Shown in pieces: positions 14,918 to 23,476 of a stretch of 64,000 nt of DNA (its first letter is position 1; the number at the start of each line of letters is the position of its first letter). The notes under the pieces are model-generated. The model was not told the DNA's origin. It saw only the letters and a list, made by a program, of their open reading frames with translations, and did not search any database. The stretch comes from Priestia taiwanensis (GTDB lineage: Bacteria; Bacillota; Bacilli; Bacillales; Bacillaceae_G): positions 1,689,160 through 1,753,159 of the forward strand of contig NZ_BMFK01000001.1 in assembly GCF_014638355.1 (NCBI RefSeq), written 5' to 3'. A program made the translations under genes and the position numbers.

Positions 14918-16852
14918 TTATTGTTGTTGCTTACGACGACGGAAGAATACTACTGTTCCTGCAAGAAGAGTAGCTACACCAGCAGCCATCATGCTATACA
15001 TGTTCGTTGCTGTGTTTGGAAGTTCTTTCTCATCTGTTGTTTCTTTCACCGTATCTTTCGTTTCTTCAGTTGTTGGTGGTTCTGGCTTTGTTCCTTCTTC
15101 ACCTGTTGTTGGTGGCTTTGGTTTTGTTCCTTCTTCACCTGTTGTTGGCGGCTCTGGATTTGTTGTCTCTCCACCTGTTGTTGGTGGCTCTGGCTTCGTC
15201 TCGCCTGCTTTCACTTCTTTAATACGACCTTCGATAGTTGGTGCAATTGTTTTGCCTTGTTGACCTAACTGTGTAATATAATCAACGAACATTTCTGTAT
15301 CCGTTTTGTTACCCTCAATTAGTCTACCTTCTTTGAACTTCGTGAATGCATCTCCACCGCCAGCTAAGAATTCGTTCATCGCTACGCTGTATGTTTGGTT
15401 CAGATCCATTTTCTTACCATCCGGTAAGAACATATCTACAACGTGTGTACCTTTATCTGTTTTCGTATATGTATATTTGAAACCAGAAATTTGTAGGAAC
15501 ATATCACGAGCTGGATTTTGCCATTGTTGGTTTAATGCGTCTTTAATTTGTTGACCAGTAAGCTCATATGTTTTTACTTGGTTACCGAAAGGTTGTACTG
15601 CATATGCAGAACCCCACGTGAAGATGTCTTCACCTTTTTCATTTTTCGTTGGGTTTAATGAATCACGAATACCACCTGAGTTCGTAATTGCAAAGTCCGC
15701 ACCAGTTAAAATACGTTGTCCATCTGTAATAAGGTTACCTAATGAGCTTTCGCCACCTTCTGGTTTACGCTCACCAACCGGATTAGCAGATCCCGCTTTT
15801 GCAATCTCTTTACCAGCTACTTTCTTTGTAATTTCAGTTGCTTCATCAACGATCTTTTGGATTTCCGCATCCGGTGTAACGCTCTCTTTTGTCACATCAA
15901 CAATCTCTGCTTTCATTTCACCTTTCACGAAATCTTTCGTCGCTGGGTCTATCTTCGCATCGATATCAGCAAATGCTTTCGCATGTGATTGAGATTGGAC
16001 AATTAATTTGCCGTCTACTACACCATTTGCATACTTATGGCTATGTGCAGCGAATAAAATATCTACTTCATCATCAATCTTGTGTGCGATATCTGCAAAT
16101 TCTCCAGTCGTTACGTTCGTTGTTTTATTCGTTTCTGCACCAACGTGACCTAACACGACAATCGCTTTTACGCCTTTGTCTTTTAATTCCTTCGTATATT
16201 TATTAATCGCATCTGCTTCACTGATGAAATCGTAGTCTTTTACGAATTCTGGCATAACAACTGATGGTGTTTCAGTCGTTACAACACCGATAAATCCAAC
16301 TTCCACGCCACCAATTTCTTTCACTGTATATGGATCAAATACTGGCTGACCAGTTTTCTTGTCAATTACGTTTGCCGCAAGATGTTTGAAGTCTTTGCTA
16401 ATGCCGTCATACTTATAGTTTGTACCTTGCGTGTATTCTTTTACATTCGGATGTTGTTCGGCACCAGAGTATAGACGCTTTAACTCGCCAAGACCTTCAT
16501 CAAACTCATGGTTTCCAAGTGCTCCAACTTTGAAATTCATCTTGTCTAAAATTTTCATTGTAGGCTCATCTTGTAATAATGATGATTCGGCTGGACTCGC
16601 TCCTACTGCGTCTCCTGCATGCACACGAATCGTATGTGCCCCTTTAGCTGTTGCTTCTGCTTCACGTTGATTAAAGCTTCCTGCTAAGTAAGCTGCATTT
16701 TTAATCGATCCGTGAAAGTCGTTAATACCTAAAAATTGTACATCAATATACTTTGGCTCTTCTGCTGCTTGAATTGTGTCTGTCGTTCCAAGTACTGTTG
16801 GTACAACTAATGAAGTTGCTAATGCAATAGATAATGCTGGTTTTTTCCACAT
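14918..16852 (-). CDS. Cell-wall-anchored 5'-nucleotidase with LPNTA sorting signal
   Basis: 644 residues. A signal peptide (about 1-30, ending IQAA) precedes a calcineurin-like domain with metal motifs GINDFHG, HAGDAVG, GNHEFDEG, VLGHVG and AHSHKYANG. A 5'-nucleotidase C-terminal domain follows (NPVGERKPEGGESSLGNLI). Next come four 12-residue Pro/Thr/Glu repeats, then LPNTA (from about 611), a hydrophobic helix and the tail RRRKQQQ. The enzyme should hydrolyse extracellular nucleotides while fixed to peptidoglycan. LPNTA rather than LPXTG points to the nearby class D sortase. GGGGAGAG precedes the ATG. Confidence 0.9.
   Translation of the reverse strand: MWKKPALSIALATSLVVPTVLGTTDTIQAAEEPKYIDVQFLGINDFHGSIKNAAYLAGSFNQREAEATAKGAHTIRVHAGDAVGASPAESSLLQDEPTMKILDKMNFKVGALGNHEFDEGLGELKRLYSGAEQHPNVKEYTQGTNYKYDGISKDFKHLAANVIDKKTGQPVFDPYTVKEIGGVEVGFIGVVTTETPSVVMPEFVKDYDFISEADAINKYTKELKDKGVKAIVVLGHVGAETNKTTNVTTGEFADIAHKIDDEVDILFAAHSHKYANGVVDGKLIVQSQSHAKAFADIDAKIDPATKDFVKGEMKAEIVDVTKESVTPDAEIQKIVDEATEITKKVAGKEIAKAGSANPVGERKPEGGESSLGNLITDGQRILTGADFAITNSGGIRDSLNPTKNEKGEDIFTWGSAYAVQPFGNQVKTYELTGQQIKDALNQQWQNPARDMFLQISGFKYTYTKTDKGTHVVDMFLPDGKKMDLNQTYSVAMNEFLAGGGDAFTKFKEGRLIEGNKTDTEMFVDYITQLGQQGKTIAPTIEGRIKEVKAGETKPEPPTTGGETTNPEPPTTGEEGTKPKPPTTGEEGTKPEPPTTEETKDTVKETTDEKELPNTATNMYSMMAAGVATLLAGTVVFFRRRKQQQ
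15065..15208 (-). repeat. 36-bp tandem repeat coding the Pro/Thr-rich wall spacer
   Basis: About four 36-bp units encode 12-residue repeats of the type TKPEPPTTGEEG between the catalytic part and the sorting signal. Copy number is likely to vary between strains. Confidence 0.8.
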
Positions 16853-17205
16853 ACGATAAACTCTCCCCTATAAATAAAATTCTCGAAAACCTCTACTGAG
16901 GCAAAAATAATATCGCTTTCATAAAATGACAATATTTTCACCCACTACATAAATATACTAGTAATAAATAGCCCATCCGTCAATAAGTAAATAGGCAATT
17001 TTCACTTTATTGCCTTAATTGCTAAAAGAATAATTTATTTACCTTTACAGGTAGCCAAAAACTTCAAATAAATGGAATGATAGACACTAAATTATCTAGT
17101 AGAAAAGGAGAGATTTGTATATGATATAAAGATAGACAGTCGGCATGTTCTTACAAGAAAAAGCAAACATAAAAAACCCCCTACTTCCTAAAAAAGCAGG
17201 GGTCT
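16853..17205. other. Intergenic region upstream of the 5'-nucleotidase gene, about 350 bp
   Basis: No gene found. It contains an inverted repeat AGGCAAT/ATTGCCT (16993-16999 and 17009-17015) that could be an operator. A good ribosome binding site near 17107 is followed only by ATG ATA TAA, perhaps a gene remnant. Confidence 0.4.
17170..17203 (-). terminator. Terminator of the small membrane gene
   Basis: On the minus strand ACCCC pairs with GGGGT around an A/T-rich loop, followed by TTTTTT. Confidence 0.75.
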
Positions 17206-17445
17206 TCACACAATTATATTTATAAGGGAATACATAGCATTTACAATCGAAGTACAAAAATAAATATATGCCATCTCCTTCTCTTTATCTTTCCATTCAG
17301 CTAGTCCCCAAAATAAAAAGATAACACTAAGGAATAACAAGACATACTCTTTGCATAAAATTGTTCCGTATTGAGCAAATGAATATATTCCACATCCGAT
17401 TGCTATAAATAAACTCATAAGGAACATTACTTTCCACTTATTCAT
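17206..17445 (-). CDS. Small membrane protein (DUF3953-like)
   Basis: 79 residues with two or three membrane helices (about 7-25, 34-48, 58-77) and a short charged loop EWKDKEKE between helices two and three. GGGGAGAG lies before the ATG. It resembles DUF3953 proteins of Bacillus; function unknown. Confidence 0.65.
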   Translation of the reverse strand: MNKWKVMFLMSLFIAIGCGIYSFAQYGTILCKEYVLLFLSVIFLFWGLAEWKDKEKEMAYIYFCTSIVNAMYSLINIIV

Positions 17446-17512
17446 TTTGCTCTCCCCTCTCTACCACATACAAAAGGGACAAGCGTGTCCGTTGCCCCAT
17501 ATTCCCCTGTCC

Positions 17513-18367
17513 TTACGTCTCCTTACTAAAGGAAATAAGCTGTTTCTTCTCCTTAAACCCAGCTCGTTCATATAATCTAATTGCCGTTTCATTCTCACGC
17601 GATACACACAATCTAACACTTTCCATTCCATTAAAAGAGAATAAATAGTCAATTGCTCGCTTCGTTAATTGTAATCCAATGCCTTTCCCTTGCGAATCTG
17701 GATGCACACCGATAAATTCAATGCTTCCTTCGTTGAACTCTGGATCTGCTTCTACATATACGTAGCCTTGTACAACATCATTCTCTACATATAAAAAGAC
17801 ATTCTGATTCTCATTCACACGCTCTGTAATCTCTTTCCCATCATAATAAGTAGAAGGAAAGCATCTATCATGAAGGGCAATAAAGTCCGCTGTATACCCA
17901 TTTAATTCTTCAACAATATGAGAATATGTACCTTGTACAAACTCATCTTTGTGTACTTCTAAAATGGAATGTTCTCCGCCTCTAGTAAATTCTAAAGAGG
18001 TCATGAATTCTGTTGCTCTATTATTCTGTTTATGGTAGAAACCGTAGAAAGTAGATAGATCGATTGGAATTTTTACGAGTAGCTCTTGCCACATCATTAT
18101 CGCTACTTCTTGCCATTTGTCTTCTTTGACAAATGGTCCCCATATTTCTGCTTCTTTCGCTTCTTCATCTACATCTAATCCTAATACACCTATTAATTCC
18201 TCATTTTCATATATCGTGACAAAGTATTTCTCGATATCCATCTCATTTGTAAGTGTATCAATTATCTCTTCCTCATTTGTTCCACAATAACCTACACTAT
18301 GTTCTTCTTCGTTGTTTAATCTAGCAATAAATGAGGCAATTTCTTTCACATCCAATATGGTATGCAT
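17513..18367 (-). CDS. GNAT family N-acetyltransferase (double GNAT)
   Basis: 284 residues. The C-terminal half is a complete GNAT domain with the acetyl-CoA loop HPDSQGKGIGLQL and the late motif NETAIRLYERAGF. The N-terminal half looks like a second, degenerate GNAT fold. The acceptor substrate is unknown. AGGGAGGG precedes the ATG. Confidence 0.85.
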   Translation of the reverse strand: MHTILDVKEIASFIARLNNEEEHSVGYCGTNEEEIIDTLTNEMDIEKYFVTIYENEELIGVLGLDVDEEAKEAEIWGPFVKEDKWQEVAIMMWQELLVKIPIDLSTFYGFYHKQNNRATEFMTSLEFTRGGEHSILEVHKDEFVQGTYSHIVEELNGYTADFIALHDRCFPSTYYDGKEITERVNENQNVFLYVENDVVQGYVYVEADPEFNEGSIEFIGVHPDSQGKGIGLQLTKRAIDYLFSFNGMESVRLCVSRENETAIRLYERAGFKEKKQLISFSKET

Positions 18368-18548
18368 ACTCTATCCCTCCCTTTATTCAAAAAACAAACA
18401 CTATTCCAAATTATAACTATGAAAGAAAAGATTGTAAACGAAATACAGTATGAATAAGTCGAAAGAACGAGATTAATTTTTGGTTGTCATCCCCTTTATT
18501 TTAAGTTACCATTACAGTAGTAACTATATGAAGAAGGGATTATGTAAC

Positions 18549-19718
18549 ATGAATTTCAAAGTATATATTTTAGCAATTTCGGCCTTTATTGTCGGTACAG
18601 TAGAACTTATCATCGGTGGTATTCTCGATACGATTGCAGATGATTTAGGCGTTTCTGTTAGTTCAGCTGGACAACTGATTACAGTGTTCTCCGTCGTATT
18701 TGCTATCGCGGCACCAATTTTATTAGCCACAACAGCTCGTATGGAACGAAAACAGTTGTATATGTATTCCTTATTCGTTTTCTTATTAGGTAACATTTTG
18801 GCGGCGCTTAGCACAAGCTATATGATGTTAATGGCAGCACGTGTCGTATCAGCTGCAAGTGGATCGTTATTAGTCGTTCTATCTATTACGATCGCATCAA
18901 GCATCGTCGCGCCAGCATACCGCGCTCGTGCGATTGGTATTATCTTCATGGGAATTAGCGGTTCGTTAGTACTAGGGGTACCAATTGGCTTAGTATTAAC
19001 AAATGCCTTCAATTGGAAAGCACTATTCTTCTTGGTCGCTGGTTTAACCGTTTTAGCAATGATAGGTATTCATTTCTTTATCGAAAAAATTGAAGCGAAA
19101 GCCAATCAAATACCATTACGCCAACAACTTGCAACATTAAAAGATTCAAAGATTATTAGTGCCCACCTCATTTCTATCTTGATGTTAACTGGACACTTAA
19201 CACTGTATGCATACTTAACACCATTCTTAAAAGATGTTGTGAATTTAGACGCAACATGGGTAACAATCGCATACTTCATCTTCGGTATCGCCGCTGTTGC
19301 TGGTGGTGGATTCGGTGGATGGATGGCAGATACATTAGGTTCAAAGAAAAGTATTCTATTTATCGTTACTGCATTCGTATTCGTTATTTTCTCATTACCG
19401 GTAATGTCATCGTTTGCCTTACCAATTTTCTTCGCAGTTATGATTTTATGGAGTTCATTAAGCTGGGCAATCTCTCCAGCACAACAAAACTATTTAATCC
19501 AATCCGCTCCTGAATCAGCAGAAATTCAACAAGGTTTAAATGCATCATGTATGCATCTTGGTATCGCCTTCGGTTCTTCAATCGGAGCACTTGTCATTGA
19601 ACAATCTTCTGTATATTACAACGCATGGGTTGGTGGCCTATTCGTTATCGCAGCACTAGGATGTGCTATATTCTCATTCACACGAAATAGCACGAGTTCA
19701 GAAACTGTGACAAATTAA
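18549..19718 (+). CDS. MFS transporter, drug/sugar efflux type (DHA1)
   Basis: 389 residues with twelve membrane helices. It has the motif-A-like loop between helices 2 and 3 (TTARMERKQLYMYS) and a second one in the C-terminal half (GGWMADTLGSKKS). It resembles arabinose-efflux and chloramphenicol-efflux type MFS proteins. The frame opens at 18480, but GAAGGGA just upstream and the hydrophobic start MNFKVYILAISAF place the start at 18549. Substrate unknown. Confidence 0.8.
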   Translation: MNFKVYILAISAFIVGTVELIIGGILDTIADDLGVSVSSAGQLITVFSVVFAIAAPILLATTARMERKQLYMYSLFVFLLGNILAALSTSYMMLMAARVVSAASGSLLVVLSITIASSIVAPAYRARAIGIIFMGISGSLVLGVPIGLVLTNAFNWKALFFLVAGLTVLAMIGIHFFIEKIEAKANQIPLRQQLATLKDSKIISAHLISILMLTGHLTLYAYLTPFLKDVVNLDATWVTIAYFIFGIAAVAGGGFGGWMADTLGSKKSILFIVTAFVFVIFSLPVMSSFALPIFFAVMILWSSLSWAISPAQQNYLIQSAPESAEIQQGLNASCMHLGIAFGSSIGALVIEQSSVYYNAWVGGLFVIAALGCAIFSFTRNSTSSETVTN

Positions 19719-19721
19719 AAA

Positions 19722-19765
19722 GAAAGAGGATGTTCCTTTCCATTGGAACATCCTCTTTTTCTATG
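19722..19765 (+). terminator. Terminator of the MFS gene
   Basis: AAAGAGGATGTTCC and GGAACATCCTCTTT pair, with T-rich DNA following. Confidence 0.9.
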
Positions 19766-19883
19766 CTTTTCTCTGCATACTAGAATAATAGAAATACTTA
19801 CATATCATGCACGAACAGGTACAAACAAAAAAGTAGCGGGAAAATAGAAAAAAAACTACAATAAAAAACAGAGGGGGATTTGT

Positions 19884-20669
19884 ATGAAAAACAAGATTAT
19901 TTTATTCGTCGGTTTAATCATGTTCACTATTTCACTAACTTTCTTTATACCATTACTATTAGAAATATTCGCCTATGAAAAATACATAAACAGTCGATAT
20001 ACCATTCACAACGTCATGGAAGATGACTATTCCAAACGTACACAGCACTTTCATAAGCAGAAAATCCAAACAGTAGCTGTTCCTGTCAATCCAAACATCC
20101 AAAAAAACACAGACAATAATTATTTTGTTCAAGCTTTCATTAACGTCTATATTAATAATGAACGTGTTGATATGCTAGATACTCGTCCTATTACTATTAA
20201 TTACAGTCAATATCATATACTAAAGGATTTTCCTTATGTACATGATATAAACAAAAATGTCTATTTAGATCCAAATAACCTATATGAATTAAGAAACAAT
20301 GTTGTTTATTATACAGTTCACGACAAACTAACGGAAGAAGAACAATTTGTTGTGTTAGTGAATAAAACGACGTTACCTGATGAATCCCTATCATGGAAAG
20401 ATACACTAAATACAATTCATTTTACCTTGCATACTATTTCTGCAGATGGCAACGTGACAACAGATGATTTCTCTTATCACAATCGAACGAAACTACAAAC
20501 CAAATTAGCTCTTCACGTTAGTCCAATTAGTTTTGGTTATTATACAGATATTTTCTGGGGTTTTGGTATATTTGTCTTACTCCCATTACATGCGACTATC
20601 TTCCTTGCCGGACTTATGTTAATGATTTTCAGTTCAAGAGAGCTAAAAAAGGCTACACTCAGCATATGA
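19884..20669 (+). CDS. Membrane-anchored protein of unknown function
   Basis: 261 residues with one hydrophobic helix at each end (about 5-30 and 225-250). The large extracellular middle part of about 190 residues is rich in Asn, Tyr and Thr. No recognised motif. GAGGGGG upstream supports the start. Resembles two-helix B. cereus group proteins of undefined role. Confidence 0.65.
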   Translation: MKNKIILFVGLIMFTISLTFFIPLLLEIFAYEKYINSRYTIHNVMEDDYSKRTQHFHKQKIQTVAVPVNPNIQKNTDNNYFVQAFINVYINNERVDMLDTRPITINYSQYHILKDFPYVHDINKNVYLDPNNLYELRNNVVYYTVHDKLTEEEQFVVLVNKTTLPDESLSWKDTLNTIHFTLHTISADGNVTTDDFSYHNRTKLQTKLALHVSPISFGYYTDIFWGFGIFVLLPLHATIFLAGLMLMIFSSRELKKATLSI

Positions 20670-20686
20670 GTGTAGCCTTTTTTAGC
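20641..20686. terminator. Bidirectional terminator overlapping a gene end
   Basis: AGCTAAAAAAGGCTACACTC and its exact complement form a near-perfect stem with A/T tracts on both sides. Its left arm codes the end of the preceding gene. Confidence 0.9.
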
Positions 20687-20690
20687 TCTC

Positions 20691-21449
20691 TTAATAACGT
20701 AATCTCATTAATGTTTCTTTAATCTCCTCGTTGTCCATTAAGAGCCATGAGAACTTCTCTGTAATCTGCATAAGGGCTAAGTCGTGATAGAAGAATTCAC
20801 TAAAGAATTTTACTAATGGTGGTGACGCTGTTTTAATTGCTTGCCACGCTTCTTCCTCTACCCCAGCGAAGATAATCTCACTATCATCAATTACCATTAA
20901 TCGATAACGTTCTAGCAGGTGGTGCTCATCTGCCGGCACTAAAAAATGAATGTTCGATAATTTACTTTCTACTTTTCCAACAACAAGTGCCTCTACTTTC
21001 ACACCATCAAGTTGTTTTCTTTCTAAAGCCGGAACATACTGTATAAAGTCATCATGCCATGATGAGATTTTAATAGATGTTGTCGCTTTTTCAATTAGTT
21101 CATGACATTGTGCTTGAATGGAAGAATCAACTTTCAAACTCCAGACACGATCATCTGCATACCTCTTCTTCGATACACTACTTTTTAACTCATCTACATT
21201 CGCTTGAAATTCTGCTGTTAACTTTTCAATTACTAACGGCAATGGTAAGGCACTATAACATTTCTTCTTCTCTGATAGCGATTCCATAATCATCCCTTTG
21301 TCTGCCATACGGGATAATATCTCATACACTTTTGCTTTTGGCACACCTGAATACTTCACAATTTGCGTTGTATCAAGTGGTTCTTCACTACATACAAGCG
21401 CTTCGTACACATTACTTTCATACTGAGAAAACCCGAACTTCTGAATCAT
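20691..21449 (-). CDS. TrmB family transcriptional regulator
   Basis: 252 residues. An N-terminal winged helix (YESNVYEALVCSEEPLDTTQIVKYSGVPKAKVYEILSRM) matches the TrmB family. The C-terminal part resembles its PLD-like or sugar-sensing domain (VDSSIQAQCHELIEKATTSIKISSWHD). The frame extends to 21512, but GAGGTGGCAG sets the start at 21449. Target unknown; divergent from no gene, monocistronic. Confidence 0.8.
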   Translation of the reverse strand: MIQKFGFSQYESNVYEALVCSEEPLDTTQIVKYSGVPKAKVYEILSRMADKGMIMESLSEKKKCYSALPLPLVIEKLTAEFQANVDELKSSVSKKRYADDRVWSLKVDSSIQAQCHELIEKATTSIKISSWHDDFIQYVPALERKQLDGVKVEALVVGKVESKLSNIHFLVPADEHHLLERYRLMVIDDSEIIFAGVEEEAWQAIKTASPPLVKFFSEFFYHDLALMQITEKFSWLLMDNEEIKETLMRLRY

Positions 21450-21628
21450 ACTGCCACCTCTAAAACAATATAGTCTATTAAAGTAGTCTACACGAAAATC
21501 GAACGATGTCAAAATATGACGACACCATTTTTACATTATTTACTCAATAAATTATTATTCTCTTCACACTTTTGTAACATTTTTAGAAAATTTAAAAATG
21601 ATTCCACCCATTTCATCTACTAATGATG

Positions 21629-21667
21629 AAAAAACTGTCCACGAGTTAATAACCCATGGACAGTTTC
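21629..21667 (-). terminator. Terminator of the siderophore-binding protein gene
   Basis: AAACTGTCCA and TGGACAGTTT pair. On the minus strand a T-run follows. Confidence 0.8.
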
Positions 21668-21677
21668 GTTCGTCTTA

Positions 21678-22616
21678 TTATTTCTTTAATAACATTTTTT
21701 CAATATCTTCTAATGCACTCATCTTACCAATTGGATTGAAACCTTTGCTGTTGAATGTTTCGTTATCAATTTCGTACACATTGTTATTCTTCACTGCATT
21801 GATATTGTTCCAAATAACACTCTTCTTCATTTCTTCATTTAACTTATCAGCATCTCCGCCGAAGTTAACTGTTACTAAGTGATCCGGATTAAATGCGTGT
21901 AATCCTTCAAGTGATATTTGATCGTATGGCTTGTCTACATCTTTTCGCTCAATGTTCGGTAATTTTAAATCATTAAATAGAATATCACCGTATCCGAAGT
22001 TACCGTATACGCGGTAGTTCTTCGCTGCTACTGCTAAGAACATGAACTTCTCATCTTTTGTTTGTTCTTTTACTTTTGTAGAAAGCTCTGCTGCTTTCGC
22101 ATCGTAGTCTTTTAACCATGCATCTGCTGTTGCTTCTTTGTCAAATAAGCGGGCAACTTCTTTGAACTTACCGCGCCAATCATCTAATTCTGACTCTAAT
22201 ACAACTGTTGCTGGTGTAATTTTTGCTAATTGATCATACAGCTTTACTTGACGGTTGTTGATGATAATCATATCTGGCTTGTATTCCATTACTTTCTCAA
22301 TATCAACTTTGTCGCCCCAGTACCATCCTAGTGGATCTACACCTTCTAAATCACCAACAAGATGCTTTTGGATTTTCTCTTTATATGTGTTCGCCGTTGT
22401 AATTGGCTTCTTGTCTAAAAGAATTAATTCTTCTGTTGAACCTGATAAATCAACGATACGCTTTGGCTCTACTGGAATTTCCACTTCACCTTTTGCGTGT
22501 TTAACTGTTTTTGTGTCTGCTGCTTTTGCATCTTCTTTATCAGAAGTACATGCTACAGCGAATAATGACATAAGTGCTACTACTAGCATTAATAATAAAC
22601 TACGTTTTTTGTTCAT
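21678..22616 (-). CDS. Iron-siderophore ABC transporter substrate-binding lipoprotein
   Basis: 312 residues with a lipobox (FAVAC near 19-23) and a FepB/FeuA-type binding fold (KRIVDLSGSTEELI; the backbone helix with NYRVYGNFGYGDILF). It should bind a ferric siderophore outside the cell for import. No permease or ATPase gene is nearby, so it must share a transporter encoded elsewhere, as FpuA-like orphan receptors do. A perfect Fur box lies 26 bp upstream. Which siderophore cannot be told from sequence. Confidence 0.88.
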   Translation of the reverse strand: MNKKRSLLLMLVVALMSLFAVACTSDKEDAKAADTKTVKHAKGEVEIPVEPKRIVDLSGSTEELILLDKKPITTANTYKEKIQKHLVGDLEGVDPLGWYWGDKVDIEKVMEYKPDMIIINNRQVKLYDQLAKITPATVVLESELDDWRGKFKEVARLFDKEATADAWLKDYDAKAAELSTKVKEQTKDEKFMFLAVAAKNYRVYGNFGYGDILFNDLKLPNIERKDVDKPYDQISLEGLHAFNPDHLVTVNFGGDADKLNEEMKKSVIWNNINAVKNNNVYEIDNETFNSKGFNPIGKMSALEDIEKMLLKK

Positions 22617-22641
22617 TTTTCTTACTCCCCACTTCAGTAGT

Positions 22642-22656
22642 TGATAATGATTATCA
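22642..22656. promoter_or_regulatory. Fur box (perfect 7-1-7)
   Basis: TGATAATGATTATCA matches the Bacillus Fur consensus TGATAATNATTATCA without mismatch, just upstream of the siderophore-binding protein gene. Confidence 0.9.
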
Positions 22657-22765
22657 CCATCAATTCACTTGCAATATTATCTGAACATAAAGATAAAGTC
22701 AATAAAAAAGATAATTAAAATAAATCGGAAATAATATCCATAAGCAAAAAAGGTACATAAAACAG

Positions 22766-22802
22766 AAAAAAATCGATGAGGAGGGGACTCATCGATTTTT
22801 CA
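22766..22802. terminator. Terminator
   Basis: AAAAATCGATGAG pairs with CTCATCGATTTTT around GAGGGGA. It closes the Fur-box gene to its right on the minus strand. Confidence 0.8.
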
Positions 22803-22805
22803 TAG

Positions 22806-22837
22806 TGGCTGCTGCTAATTATCCGTTCCAGCAGCCA
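22806..22837. repeat. Inverted repeat TGGCTGCTG/CAGCAGCCA
   Basis: Nine-base perfect arms with a 14-nt loop lie between a gene end and its terminator. Possibly an extra 3' stability hairpin. Confidence 0.5.
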
Positions 22838-22898
22838 TACATCTAAAAAAGTTTGTAGTTACGTCAACATGTATGCGGGCAACAAACATGTATCATAA

Positions 22899-23171
22899 CT
22901 ATCTATTCATTATAAGGGAGATTGTTATCTGAACTTGTCTTACTTGTAGGAGATATTCGCCGGGCAAACGAACATCTGGAAATCGAATAACATACATGTA
23001 CTCCATGTGAAACGCTGGGCAGGCCTTCACATATTGTACGCACATTGTTGCTGACTTCTTTCTTCCTTTTACGTTTTCCTTCGTCACCGTTACACGATTA
23101 TCGTATGCCTCTTGTGAGAATGTAAGGCTGTTAAACTTTCTTTGTACCGGCTGAAAAGGAGTACGCATCAC
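22899..23171 (-). CDS. Hypothetical protein behind a Fur box
   Basis: About 90 residues with mixed charge, three cysteines at most and no membrane helix or signal peptide. The possible starts are GTG at 23171 or ATG at 23168, and the GAGG site is unusually close to both. It ends in a beta-rich segment with LQVRQVQITISL. A Fur-like site lies about 50 bp upstream, so iron limitation should induce it. I do not recognise the family; the reading frame itself is only moderately certain. Confidence 0.5.
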   Translation of the reverse strand: MMRTPFQPVQRKFNSLTFSQEAYDNRVTVTKENVKGRKKSATMCVQYVKACPAFHMEYMYVIRFPDVRLPGEYLLQVRQVQITISLIMNR

Positions 23172-23220
23172 CTCGCTTTATGTATTCAAAAAGTAGTGGC
23201 AAGCTACTTTTTATTTAACT

Positions 23221-23239
23221 GAGAACAATTATCATTATC
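23221..23239. promoter_or_regulatory. Fur box (16 of 19 to consensus)
   Basis: On the minus strand GATAATGATAATTGTTCTC matches the 19-bp Fur consensus at 16 positions, upstream of the small hypothetical gene. Confidence 0.65.
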
Positions 23240-23443
23240 AATTATAAACGCATTTTTGTCAACGGGTTTGCAAAACTTTTTTGATAATTTCATCATTAAT
23301 CGTTCATTTGGTCTGTAGTCACTGTAAAAACATGACTATTTGCCTACAAAAATCCACTTTTCTCTATCATTATGAACAATGCTTGTTTTTCATATCCTCT
23401 GTCTTACTATCACAAAATGGTATACCTATCGTTGTGTCTCAAT

Positions 23444-23476
23444 GAAAAAAAGATGCCCTCACTCACGAGCATCTTT
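23444..23476 (-). terminator. Terminator of the moxR operon
   Basis: AAGATGC and GCATCTT pair, and a T-run follows on the minus strand. It overlaps the last codons of the DUF4129 gene. Confidence 0.75.

Noticed and set aside
14898..15268. Several long plus-strand frames opposite the nucleotidase repeats (Cys/Val/Trp/Ser-rich)
   Set aside because: They are shadows of the Pro/Thr repeat region, have no ribosome binding site and show low-complexity composition.
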